Source: Candidatus Poribacteria bacterium (GTDB lineage Bacteria > Poribacteria > WGA-4E > PCPOR2b). From it: a stretch of DNA of 55,782 nucleotides. The stretch is from NCBI GenBank assembly GCA_003635265.1, contig PYIZ01000051.1, forward strand, positions 1-55,782, in the 5' to 3' direction. The notes under the pieces were generated by a model. The model ran no database searches and was not told the DNA's origin. It saw nothing but the letters and a program-made list of their open reading frames with translations. Below are positions 8,503-16,217 of the stretch, one piece after another. Within the stretch, counting starts at the first letter, position 1, and every line of letters starts with the position of its first letter. Both the position numbers and the translations under genes were made by a program.

Positions 8503-8580
8503 CGTCCAAAGTCCCCATGTCACTGGAGAGACGGGAGACCTTGCAAGGCTGCAAGGGTGACATTCTCCCGCTTTTGGACG
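8503..8580 (-). ncRNA. Second copy of the pseudoknotted tnpB-leader structure
   Basis: Stems match those at 1470-1543. Outer: CGTCCAAA 8503-8510 with TTTGGACG 8573-8580. B: ATGTCAC 8517-8523 with GTGACAT 8557-8563. C: CGGGAGA 8532-8538 with TCTCCCG 8564-8570. D: CCTTGCA 8539-8545 with TGCAAGG 8550-8556. The outer and D stems differ almost completely in sequence from the first copy yet still pair, and stem B is identical. That pattern supports a structure under selection. There is no downstream tnpB here. Confidence 0.6.
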
Positions 8581-8712
8581 TATCAGAAGTATACCATAGT
8601 CCACTGCGAAAAGCAACTAAAATTACGCCGTTTGACCCAACGCTAAAGCATTGGGATTGTCTCTGGATTTTTCATTTATTTTTAGAATCCACCATAGATT
8701 AGGAGTTCAACG

Positions 8713-9534
8713 ATGGAAATTTCCCTTGCCGGTTGGAGTATCAACCGACGTTTCAGAAATCAGGAAAATCCGCTTTCTCTACTCGATTATCCACAACTTG
8801 CGCGCGATGAATTCGGCATTAATGCGGTGGAGTTAAATAGCCCTTTCTTCACTTACGAGGACCCGGCCAATCCAGCAGAAAGTGACATTTCCGACGCGTA
8901 TATCGATGAGTTACGTCGTCGAGCCGATGGTGTTGGCGTGAGATCGCTCAGTATCGCAGTTGACGGTCACGGTAACCTATCCGCCCTCGACGAAGATGAG
9001 CGAAAACAAGCAGTCCAGAATCACAAGAAATGGTTTGGCATTTGCCAGAAACTCGGATGTAATGCTTTTCGTGCCAACAGCGGTGGCAGCCACGGTGCTG
9101 ACGCAACGGAGGCGGAGACCGGACAGTGCATCAAGAGTTTTCGGGAACTTGCTGCTATTGGTGAAGATACCGGCATTCGTGTAATGATGGAAAATCATGG
9201 GGGTGTCTCAGTATCGCCGAATAACATTGTGCAAGTCATGGACGCAGTGGACAGCGCATATTGCCGTGTGCTGGCGGACTTCCTCAATTGGAGACCGGAG
9301 GATGACAAGGTAGAGAACCTAAGAGCGGTTGCACCTTATGCTTGGGCAACCCATGCGAAATTCCTCAGTTTCGATGAAAATGGGGAGTCGAACGAGATCG
9401 ACTGCAAAAGCGTCATGGAAATCTTCGAGGCAGCAGGATACACCAATCCCTTTGGCATTGAGTACGAAGGTCACACAGACGACCACGCGGGCGTGCTCAA
9501 GAGCAAGGCGCTCATTGAGAGATATGCGTATTAA
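8713..9534 (+). CDS. Sugar phosphate isomerase/epimerase-like TIM-barrel protein
   Basis: 273 residues of the xylose-isomerase-like TIM barrel superfamily (AP_endonuc_2 fold). Likely metal ligands and barrel strands are visible in AVELNSPFF, SLSIAVDGHGNLSA, CNAFRANSGGS, IRVMMENHGGVS (Glu), CRVLADFLNW (Asp), THAKFLSF (His) and FGIEYEGHTDD (Glu). A clear GGAG lies before the ATG. The substrate cannot be told from sequence. It heads a plus-strand series with a cupin, a serine hydrolase and a symporter, which suggests carbohydrate use. Two relatives sit at 48745-50413. Confidence 0.85.
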   Translation: MEISLAGWSINRRFRNQENPLSLLDYPQLARDEFGINAVELNSPFFTYEDPANPAESDISDAYIDELRRRADGVGVRSLSIAVDGHGNLSALDEDERKQAVQNHKKWFGICQKLGCNAFRANSGGSHGADATEAETGQCIKSFRELAAIGEDTGIRVMMENHGGVSVSPNNIVQVMDAVDSAYCRVLADFLNWRPEDDKVENLRAVAPYAWATHAKFLSFDENGESNEIDCKSVMEIFEAAGYTNPFGIEYEGHTDDHAGVLKSKALIERYAY

Positions 9535-9579
9535 CCAATGGAGCTAGTTTGCAGCTGTGGATAACGTGAAACGTGATGC

Positions 9580-10002
9580 GTGAAACGTAAAAAAATGCGC
9601 GATTTTAGTACAAAACACTTGCCGGATACTCCCGATGCTATTGCTCCGGACGGATCGAATGTCCGCATTTTGCTGGAGCTTATGGGCGGTGGAATGGCTC
9701 ACTTTGAACTTGCGGCGGGAGAAGTATCTACGGCAGTTGCCCACCGAACGGTCGAAGAAATCTGGTTTTTCCTAAGCGGCAGCGGTGAAATGTGGAGAAG
9801 GCAAAACCAAAGCGAACGGGTGGTTCCGGTGCACGCTGGCATCTGTATCACAATCCCTATTGGGACTCACTTCCAATTCAGATCCTTTGGTCAAGAACCT
9901 TTGGTCGCAATTGGAGTAACGATGCCCCCTTGGCCCGATGAGTGCGAAGCCTATGTTGTTGAAGGAAAATGGGGGGCAACCCTTCCACGAAAATCTAGAT
10001 AA
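9580..10002 (+). CDS. Small cupin-domain protein
   Basis: About 140 residues forming a single cupin beta barrel. The first cupin motif is loosely seen in TAVAHRTVEEIWFFLSGSGEMWRR (His...Glu...G) and the second in VPVHAGICITIPIGTHFQFRS (G...P.G..H). Such proteins may be sugar epimerases, dioxygenases or binding proteins; the sequence does not say which. The start is uncertain: GTG 9580 lies inside a dispersed repeat, and ATG 9595 (MRDFSTKHLPD) is an alternative. Neither has a good ribosome binding site. It follows the isomerase-like gene by 45 bases. Confidence 0.75.
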   Translation: MKRKKMRDFSTKHLPDTPDAIAPDGSNVRILLELMGGGMAHFELAAGEVSTAVAHRTVEEIWFFLSGSGEMWRRQNQSERVVPVHAGICITIPIGTHFQFRSFGQEPLVAIGVTMPPWPDECEAYVVEGKWGATLPRKSR

Positions 10003-10104
10003 TCCGACTTGGTTGAGGTTTCTCGCTGTACTTGTTAATCTAATGTTTTACGATTGACAGATATAAACAAACACTCTCAAAGAAAGGAAACCATCGGATA
10101 AGCT

Positions 10105-11217
10105 ATGGCAACAATCCACACTAAACTCAAAATCGGTGCCGCCTCAGATGTTGGAATGTCACAGGATGTACTCTTGCAGGCCGAAGCCATTCTCCAATCT
10201 GAAATTGCTGATCGACGAATCACCGCAGCAGCCTTGACTGTGGCACGCAATCAAACAATTGTCCACTCAAAAGGCTATGGATGTTTGACACCTCAAGCGG
10301 ATTCAACGCCAGTCAAACCAGATTCTGTTTTCCTGCTGGCATCGATTACGAAACCGGTTACGGCTTGCGCTTTGATGTTGCTAGTCGATCGAGGGCAGGT
10401 TTCCCTTGACGATCCGGTTTCGCTATATCTGCCAGAGTTTCAAGGTGGCGAGCGTGATAAGATCCGAGTCCGCTATCTGCTGTCGCACATTTCTGGTATG
10501 CCGGACATGCTGCCTGAGAATACAGAGCTACGTCGTGCCCACGCGCCGTTAAGTGAGTTCGTCCGCCTTGCAGCTCAAACCCCACTACTCTACTCACCCA
10601 CTACAGATTTCAGCTATCAGAGCAAAGGCATCCTACTAGCATCGGAGATTGTAGAACGGGTCACAGGCAAGCGTCTGCGGGATTTCGAGGAAGAAGAGAT
10701 CTTCCAGCCCCTTGGAATGACGAACACCGCATTGGGTCTTGGTCGATTTAAGATTCCCGAAACAGTGTGGTGCGGAACCTCTATGGAGGAAACCGAAGAC
10801 CAGCAGCGTTTTGGACCGAACAGCCCCTATTGGCGCGATTTGGGTAATCCGTGGGGTGGGATACACAGTACAGGACCAGACCTCGCAATCCTACTACAGA
10901 CGATGCTTAACGGCGGCGGCTACGCCGGAAAACGTGTTTTCAGCCAAGCGGCGACCAGAGCAATGACAATGGATCAGAATGGAGTGCTGAACGCACCGTG
11001 GGGATTAGGCTGGGGATTGGCTGGCTCAAAGGCGTGGAATTATTTCGGTGAACTCGTCTCCCCCACAACCTTTGGTCACACCGGCGCAACCGGAACAGTG
11101 GCATGGGCGGATCCCGAACAACAACTGCTATGTGTGATTTTGACAAATCAGATGGTGGATAATGGGAGCCTGCTTCGCCGGGTTTCCAACGTGGTTGCAT
11201 CTGCTGTTGTTTGCTAA
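10105..11217 (+). CDS. Serine hydrolase of the beta-lactamase/penicillin-binding class C family
   Basis: 370 residues. The catalytic SxxK is in FLLASITKPVTA (about residue 80), followed by the Tyr of the second motif in FSYQSKG and the HTGATG segment that replaces KTG in this family. LGMTNTALG and WGGIHSTGPDLA are also typical. Members cleave esters, amides or D-amino-acid peptides; true beta-lactamase activity is not implied. There is no signal peptide, so a cytoplasmic role is likely. It ends 23 bases before the symporter start, consistent with one operon and perhaps processing of the imported substrate. Confidence 0.88.
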   Translation: MATIHTKLKIGAASDVGMSQDVLLQAEAILQSEIADRRITAAALTVARNQTIVHSKGYGCLTPQADSTPVKPDSVFLLASITKPVTACALMLLVDRGQVSLDDPVSLYLPEFQGGERDKIRVRYLLSHISGMPDMLPENTELRRAHAPLSEFVRLAAQTPLLYSPTTDFSYQSKGILLASEIVERVTGKRLRDFEEEEIFQPLGMTNTALGLGRFKIPETVWCGTSMEETEDQQRFGPNSPYWRDLGNPWGGIHSTGPDLAILLQTMLNGGGYAGKRVFSQAATRAMTMDQNGVLNAPWGLGWGLAGSKAWNYFGELVSPTTFGHTGATGTVAWADPEQQLLCVILTNQMVDNGSLLRRVSNVVASAVVC

Positions 11218-11240
11218 TATCGAAGCACGGAGACACTTTT

Positions 11241-12947
11241 ATGACTCTGATAGACTGGTTGCTCGTCTTGGTAATCAACGGTGGCATCGTCCTATATGGA
11301 ATCATCGTCTTCAGAGGACAGCGTGAGAGTTTTGATTGGTATCTGGCAGCCAAATCTATACCGTGGTGGATCGTTGGGCTATCCGCTTTCTCAACTGCGG
11401 TAGATAGTGGCGACTACGTGGCGATTGTCGGAGGCTCTTATACACTAGGACTCTCTCAGTTGTCTCAATGGTGGTTGGGGATCGCCGTGGGTTGGTTCGT
11501 CCTAAGTTTCTTCGCCATCGTGCCGATGTATCGATCTGGGGTGTTTACCAACGCAGAATGGCTTGAATTCCGTTTCGGTCCCGCAGCCCGATTCCTCTCC
11601 GTCCTAATCAACATTCAATCCCGTACCAATGTGTTGGGTAACATCTTTTTTTCTACCTTTCTGGTCCTTAATATCGTGGCGGATATCGAGAGGGCTTGGA
11701 GTTGGCTAATTGTGGTAGCTGTAGCGTTTACCGCGATTCTGTATATTGTCCGGGGTGGCTTGAAAGCGGGAGTTGTTACGGACGCATTGCAAAGCGTCAG
11801 CATGATCGTTGCAGCCTTTGTCCTGTGGGGTGTGGTGTGGGTGAATGCCGGGGGGTGGAAGGGACTAAATCAAAAACTTGCCGAAATAGATGCTAACCTG
11901 CCCGATACCCTGCTACACGTCGGCGGATATTCCCCGCCTGGCGTACCTCCCGTTCTGGTTGTGTTCGGTCTTATCGTGGTATTAACGATGTATGTGCTAA
12001 TCAATCAATACGAAACCATTCGATTTTTGGGGGCACGCTCCGAATGGGATTTCAAGATGGCGGCATTAGTAGCGAGCGTTGCAACGGCGGTATGTCTGTG
12101 GTTTAACGTAAGTTTGGGACCGTTAGCACGCGCGGACTTTCCCACATTAGAGATGAGCGACCAAGCCTATCCCCTGATGCTCAAGACGTATCTTCCGACG
12201 GGTTTAATTGGCTTAGTGCTCGCCGGACTAGTTGCTGGAGGATACTCCACCTTCGATTCTATCGGCATCGGTATCTCAAGCCTTTTTGTCCGCGACATCT
12301 ACGCCCGCTTCATTGTAAAGAATGGTTCCGATGCTCACTATACCCGAGTCGGCAGGATAACCGTGCCTTTCATCATCCTGCTCGGTTTTTTGTATGTGCC
12401 GTTTCTTAAAGGTGGGATGGTACTGTTCTATTTGCGTCTGGCTGGAGCAATCCAAGTACCACTAATGACGGTCATCTTAATGGGCGTTTTTACACGAGTA
12501 CATCGTGGCACAGGTATCATCGGGCTTGCAATAGGGCTAATTTACGGTATCTCAGCGATTATAGCGGACGCTAAGGGTTTGGCACTGCCTGTTTGGTATA
12601 CCAACACTTGGTGGGCTTATCTATGGAATCTGATCCTACCGGCGGGAAGTATGCTAATCTCCTCAAAAGTTGTTGATCTGTTGCGCGGTCCCGTCAAGGA
12701 AGAAGAAATAAAGGGTCTGGTCTACTCCCAAGACGAGGCAACGGCGGATCTCCGAGAACTAATGGCAAATCGTTTGAAAGTACTTGAAGGCACATGGCTG
12801 CAGAAAACGTTGCGAGAGGCACCAATTCGACCAAAATATCCTTTTGAAGTGCCGGAAACGGGTCTGCGCTGGTTCAAACGTCCGGGACTGTGGGCGATTA
12901 TTTACCTTGCCATTGCCTGTTATCTGCTCTTTATCCTGCTCTGGTGA
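11241..12947 (+). CDS. Sodium:solute symporter (SSS family)
   Basis: About 568 residues with 13-14 hydrophobic segments. The start is set at ATG 11241 (MTLIDWLLVLVINGGIVLYG), which has GGAG upstream and avoids overlap with the preceding hydrolase. Family signs are GLSAFSTAVDSGDYVAIVG in the first discontinuous helix and GGYSTFDSIGIGISSLFVRDIY near the sodium site. A cytoplasmic segment of about 80 residues precedes the last helix. SSS proteins import sugars, organic acids or related solutes with Na+. Neighbouring sugar-enzyme genes suggest a carbohydrate substrate, which is inference. Confidence 0.93.
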   Translation: MTLIDWLLVLVINGGIVLYGIIVFRGQRESFDWYLAAKSIPWWIVGLSAFSTAVDSGDYVAIVGGSYTLGLSQLSQWWLGIAVGWFVLSFFAIVPMYRSGVFTNAEWLEFRFGPAARFLSVLINIQSRTNVLGNIFFSTFLVLNIVADIERAWSWLIVVAVAFTAILYIVRGGLKAGVVTDALQSVSMIVAAFVLWGVVWVNAGGWKGLNQKLAEIDANLPDTLLHVGGYSPPGVPPVLVVFGLIVVLTMYVLINQYETIRFLGARSEWDFKMAALVASVATAVCLWFNVSLGPLARADFPTLEMSDQAYPLMLKTYLPTGLIGLVLAGLVAGGYSTFDSIGIGISSLFVRDIYARFIVKNGSDAHYTRVGRITVPFIILLGFLYVPFLKGGMVLFYLRLAGAIQVPLMTVILMGVFTRVHRGTGIIGLAIGLIYGISAIIADAKGLALPVWYTNTWWAYLWNLILPAGSMLISSKVVDLLRGPVKEEEIKGLVYSQDEATADLRELMANRLKVLEGTWLQKTLREAPIRPKYPFEVPETGLRWFKRPGLWAIIYLAIACYLLFILLW

Positions 12948-12958
12948 GAGGAAGCAAG

Positions 12959-13156
12959 ATGGGAAATTCTGAGGATACAAGGAAAGCCAAACAATTTGAG
13001 AGGTTATACACAGCCATCCTCGTGCTGCTCGTAGCGATTTTGCTGCTAGTCTCTATCCTTTATACACCGCGTTTATGGCAAGTGAAAGTTGTAATTTCCG
13101 CAATACTTATCAGTCTCAGTATATTCTTTGGTCAGAGATACCTACGCGAGCGATAA
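12959..13156 (+). CDS. Small two-helix membrane protein downstream of the symporter
   Basis: 65 residues (MGNSEDTRKAKQFERLY...). Two hydrophobic segments, at about 18-37 and 46-60, are joined by a short TPRLWQ loop, and the ends are basic. GAGAGGAAGC lies just before the ATG, and the gene begins 11 bases after the symporter stop, so it is almost certainly co-transcribed. Small two-helix partners of SSS transporters are known in other bacteria; whether this is such a subunit is inference. I do not recognise a named family. Confidence 0.7.
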   Translation: MGNSEDTRKAKQFERLYTAILVLLVAILLLVSILYTPRLWQVKVVISAILISLSIFFGQRYLRER

Positions 13157-13205
13157 CCTGCGGATCCCTTAAAAGCATCTGAATTCAACTTGCCTTTCTC
13201 TGAAC

Positions 13206-14333
13206 CTACCGGAACCAGTCATAATTAAGTCTCAAAGATCTGTCTTCTAGCGGCAAATCTACCCGCACACCACCTCGCGCCGAAGACTGCTTTAGCGCAA
13301 TTTCAACTTCGATTGCCATAGCGACTCTTCTGCCTGAGTTTTTGGGTTCATCTAGCTTGCCTTCTATGCAATCTATGACATCCGCTACTCCGTAGATTGA
13401 ACCATAGGGACCAACAAACTGCGGATCGGGCCACGGTGTCTCCACCCGGTTGACACCCGCAGCTGTTTCGATATCTTGCCACAACTTAAATCCAGTCGCC
13501 ATTGTGGGAATAACTATCTCACCGCTCGTGCCGGTTAAGCGTAGATGCGGTGCGCCCGGCCGAAAATAAACCGCGATTTCACTTTCTGTAACCATCATCC
13601 CTTGACCAGCAAATTCGTCGCTGCCACCGGGTCCGCTGAACTCGTCAGTGCCTGTGCCCCGCCGCTCTATATCGCCAATACCTATAACCCACGCAGGTGA
13701 ACTATCCAAGAAATAGGACCAACTCTGATGCTGTGCCCCCGGACGCGGTGCTTCGATGGAAATAAGATCCCCAATTGCGCCGTTCGTAGCCAGTTCCCTT
13801 GCTTTTGCAAACGAGGGGTGAGTGGTTGAAATGGAGCCACAATTGAGCGGAACGCCGGCAGCTGCACACGTGTTTACCATGCGGTCAGCCTCCTCAAGCG
13901 TGTGTGCCATCGGCTTCGCTGTTACAATCCCCTTTGCGCCGTTTTCCACCGCCAAACAGGTCAGGTCGGCTCGTCCCTTCACGTTCGTGGCAACAGCGAC
14001 GAGATCAAGCTTTTCGGTCTGCAGCATCTCAACCGCATCGGTGTAGAGCGCGTTGATATCATAGCGTTCCTTAAATGCCTTTAATCGCTTCTCGTCGCGG
14101 TCGGCTGCGGCAACGAGATCTACCTCCGGGCGGTTCCAGAACGCTTCTGAGTAACTAGTAGGTAAACCTTCCTTCCCCGGGTGGGAATGGTGATAGATTT
14201 CCCTATGAACGTCTAGTTCAGGTGTAGGACGATCAACATCATCAATGTTGAAAAAATCACCGATTCTTTCCGCCATATCGTAGAGCATTCCCATCCAGCC
14301 CAAACCAATGACTCCTGCACGATACTTTGCCAT
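13206..14333 (-). CDS. Gfo/Idh/MocA-family oxidoreductase
   Basis: 375 residues. The N-terminal Rossmann fold starts YRAGVIGLGWMG (GxGxxG), DLVAAADRDEKRL ends the second strand, and KGIVTAKPMAHT carries the family Lys-Pro (usually EKP). The C-terminal alpha/beta domain has DFFNID-type family features and VADVIDCIEGKLDEPKNSGR near the end. Such enzymes oxidise or reduce sugars, inositols or related polyols with NAD(P). The gene is convergent with the symporter module 50 bases away and could act on the same substrates. The exact reaction is unknown. Confidence 0.88.
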   Translation of the reverse strand: MAKYRAGVIGLGWMGMLYDMAERIGDFFNIDDVDRPTPELDVHREIYHHSHPGKEGLPTSYSEAFWNRPEVDLVAAADRDEKRLKAFKERYDINALYTDAVEMLQTEKLDLVAVATNVKGRADLTCLAVENGAKGIVTAKPMAHTLEEADRMVNTCAAAGVPLNCGSISTTHPSFAKARELATNGAIGDLISIEAPRPGAQHQSWSYFLDSSPAWVIGIGDIERRGTGTDEFSGPGGSDEFAGQGMMVTESEIAVYFRPGAPHLRLTGTSGEIVIPTMATGFKLWQDIETAAGVNRVETPWPDPQFVGPYGSIYGVADVIDCIEGKLDEPKNSGRRVAMAIEVEIALKQSSARGGVRVDLPLEDRSLRLNYDWFR

Positions 14334-14373
14334 ATTTGGTTCTCCTTGTAGTATACCGTCTTGTCTTTACATT

Positions 14374-14760
14374 TTATGTATCATCTTCAGTTTCCAACAT
14401 CATGGCAGCAAAGGTGATAACATCTTCTTGGAAAGCTTCCGTAAAATCTTCTGCGCGCTTCTTTTCTGCAAACCGATTGAATACCGCTTCTAACGCTTGG
14501 AGGAATTTTTCTGGTTTGCCTGCCTCCTCTGCCTGCTGCTTCATCCGCTCTAGGATAGTCATCTTAGCTGCTTCTTCACGTTCAGCTTGTACTTCCTGTA
14601 TTGATTTGTCGAACGTAACTCGAAGCGTTTCAACGATATGATATGCCATGGAACGGTTATACTTCTGAGAATCCCGTTTTGCACCCTCGTAAATATCAAG
14701 AGGGAGCAATAGGCTTATCTGCTTCTTTAGAGAATCTTTTGGTTGGCGGTATTCTTTCAT
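14374..14760 (-). CDS. Ribbon-helix-helix-like small protein
   Basis: 128 residues from ATG 14760 (MKEYRQPKDSLKKQISLLLP), which has GGAG 6 bases upstream; the frame is open 13 codons further but without a site. Residues about 11-45 (KKQISLLLPLDIYEGAKRDSQKYNRSMAYHIVETLRV) fit an Arc/MetJ-type ribbon-helix-helix DNA-binding fold. The rest is a charged, probably coiled helix rich in Glu/Lys. It lies 140 bases downstream of a tyrosine recombinase on the same strand in an AT-rich stretch, as in mobile islands or plasmid maintenance loci. No toxin gene is next to it. Confidence 0.6.
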   Translation of the reverse strand: MKEYRQPKDSLKKQISLLLPLDIYEGAKRDSQKYNRSMAYHIVETLRVTFDKSIQEVQAEREEAAKMTILERMKQQAEEAGKPEKFLQALEAVFNRFAEKKRAEDFTEAFQEDVITFAAMMLETEDDT

Positions 14761-14899
14761 TGGAATCTCCGAACATAATAGCAGTGTAACACTGTGCAAA
14801 ATAAAATATGCAAATTATTCTATATAGTATATCAATAAAATGCGGAAATGTCCAGTAAAATTATTTTATGTAATAGAACATTCTGTATTTATAGTTATA

Positions 14900-15808
14900 C
14901 TACTCCCATGAAATACTTTCCATAGTAATATGCAAATCTCGTTCAGTAGGAATAGTATAAACGGAAGTAGTATTGATATTAGAATGTCCTAATATTTTTG
15001 CAACCCTATCAATGGGTTGTCCAGCATCAATAAGATTTTTGGCACAAGTATGCCTAAATACATGCGGTGACAAATTGTCTATTTTCGCATTATAGGCATA
15101 TTTCTGTATAATGTAGCGAACACCACGATCTGTCAACGGCATCCGTTTCTGTCCATAAAATAGAAATTGCTCCTTGTCCGGGCTTGGACCCGTTATCAAT
15201 GCCACCTGTTCATTGCTGGATAATGCCTTTAGATAATCCTTCAAAACACTTATCACAGTTGAGTTTAAGGGGATATTGCGTCGTTTGGTTCCCTTGCCCT
15301 CACGAACAGTAATCATATTACTATTTGTAGATATTATAATATCGGAAACTCTTAAATTACAAAGTTCACTAACACGCATGCCGGTATGCAGCAGCATAGT
15401 TATAATTGTCAAATCCCTCAAATTTTCCGACCTACGTACCGCCCTTAACAGTGCCAGTTGTTCTTTGCGCTCCAGTGCCCGCGGCGCAAGCGGTTCTTCC
15501 GCCACACTCCGTATGCCTTCAGCAGGGTTACTCGGAATAAGGTCGTGTTGTTGTGCCCACTGGCAGAAGCTTGATATACTAATCAAACTGCGGTTAATCG
15601 TTGATGGCTTCTTACCCCAGTTCAGCAGTGCATTCCGATAATCGATTATCTCCATCGGTGTAACGTTTTCAAGATTCAGTGGTTCCCCAGTAATCTGTTG
15701 AAACCAACGTGAAAATGAAGTAAGATCTGTCATGTACGCCTTGATTGTCTGCTCAGACTTATCCTGATCATGAAGATAATCGCGATAATCTTGCAACAAA
15801 TCGTCCAT
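14900..15808 (-). CDS. Tyrosine recombinase/integrase (XerC/D-like)
   Basis: 302 residues from ATG 15808 (MDDLLQDYRDYLHDQ), which has GGAGAGGG directly upstream; a longer frame from 15832 lacks a site. The N-terminal SAM-like core-binding domain covers residues 1-95. The catalytic domain shows Arg in HTGMRVSEL, Lys in EGKGTKRR, HVFRH (His and Arg), His in LGHSNINTT and Tyr in SVYT, so the full active-site set is present. It resembles XerC/XerD and small integrases. The upstream region carries a dif-like dyad and related half-sites, probably its own targets. Base composition is more AT-rich than the neighbours, which suggests transfer. Confidence 0.9.
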   Translation of the reverse strand: MDDLLQDYRDYLHDQDKSEQTIKAYMTDLTSFSRWFQQITGEPLNLENVTPMEIIDYRNALLNWGKKPSTINRSLISISSFCQWAQQHDLIPSNPAEGIRSVAEEPLAPRALERKEQLALLRAVRRSENLRDLTIITMLLHTGMRVSELCNLRVSDIIISTNSNMITVREGKGTKRRNIPLNSTVISVLKDYLKALSSNEQVALITGPSPDKEQFLFYGQKRMPLTDRGVRYIIQKYAYNAKIDNLSPHVFRHTCAKNLIDAGQPIDRVAKILGHSNINTTSVYTIPTERDLHITMESISWE

Positions 15809-15821
15809 ATTTTCCCTCTCC

Positions 15822-15833
15822 TTATCGGACATT
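15822..15833 (+). repeat. Half-site TTATCGGACATT at the recombinase gene start
   Basis: Exact copy of one arm of the dyad at 15918-15947. On the minus strand it reads AATGTCCGATAA and directly abuts the AAGGAG ribosome binding region of the recombinase gene, so a protein bound here could block its expression. A variant with one change (TTATCGGATATT) lies at 15894-15905 in the same orientation. Confidence 0.6.
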
Positions 15834-15917
15834 TTTTTTGAGAATTCAGTGTTTATGCGGGTTAGAACGCCGTGTTTTGGTGGCTCGTTTCACTTATCGG
15901 ATATTTTTAGCGAAAAT

Positions 15918-15947
15918 AATGTCCGATAAGATTAGTTATCGGACATT
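15918..15947. other. dif-like recombination core: 12-bp arms around a 6-bp spacer
   Basis: AATGTCCGATAA (15918-15929), spacer GATTAG (15930-15935), TTATCGGACATT (15936-15947). The arms are perfect inverted repeats. The ATAA-6-TTAT centre is the arrangement of XerC/XerD dif sites, whose arms are 11 bp with a 6-bp middle. It lies 110 bases upstream of an intact tyrosine recombinase gene, with further half-sites between. It could be a recombination core site or an operator for autoregulation. Confidence 0.6.
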
Positions 15948-16073
15948 TTACGCCAGAAGGTCGTGGTAGTAAGCATTAAAATGGGTGATTTTACCATTTT
16001 AACTAAATTTCAATTCCTTATCAATATTTTTCTCGTCACTCATTCGCAGGTTCGTTCGTTTATCCATTTGGAC

Positions 16074-16102
16074 TTGACATGAAATTCGATGAATGCTATC
16101 AT
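16074..16102 (+). promoter_or_regulatory. Sigma-70-type promoter for the ruvX-mltG-lpx operon
   Basis: TTGACA at 16074-16079 and TATCAT at 16097-16102 with a 17-base spacer. Transcription would start near 16109, leaving a leader of about 110 bases before ruvX. Within the leader, ACCATTACCA (about 16135) and TGGTAGTGATAATGGT (about 16160) form a loose inverted repeat. The rest of the 385-base gap holds the recombinase sites described separately. Confidence 0.7.
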
Positions 16103-16217
16103 CCAAATATTAAGTGCCTCAATGAACAGATAGAACCATTACCAGCCCAGCAAAACGAATGGTAGTGATAATGGTGGTCATATTAACTCTTAAAATTATG
16201 AATCATGTTTCACCATT

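Larger units (their letters stand above)
8219..8661 (-). mobile_element. tnpB-less (internally deleted) IS1341-type element
   Basis: This 443-base stretch between tsaC and the next gene keeps the outer features of the element at 251-1645 in the same order. The right end is TTGACC.CTCCCA...TGGGATTCT at 8219-8255, next comes a remnant of the tnpB 3' end (about 8313-8463), then the pseudoknotted leader (8503-8580), and a left-end hairpin CCCAA/TTGGG at 8636-8655 with the same CGCTAAAGCA loop, ending TTGTC at 8661. Most of tnpB is missing. Extra hairpins occur at 8301-8325, 8390-8403 and 8485-8501. It looks like a non-autonomous, palindrome-rich derivative that could be mobilised in trans. Confidence 0.65.

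Noticed and set aside
15809..15832. Longer start of the recombinase at 15832
   Set aside because: There is no binding site upstream, and the first codons are the half-site itself; 15808 has GGAGAGGG.
15822..15947. CRISPR-like repeat array
   Set aside because: The repeated unit is 12 bp, in mixed orientation with unequal spacing; there are no regular spacers and no cas genes.
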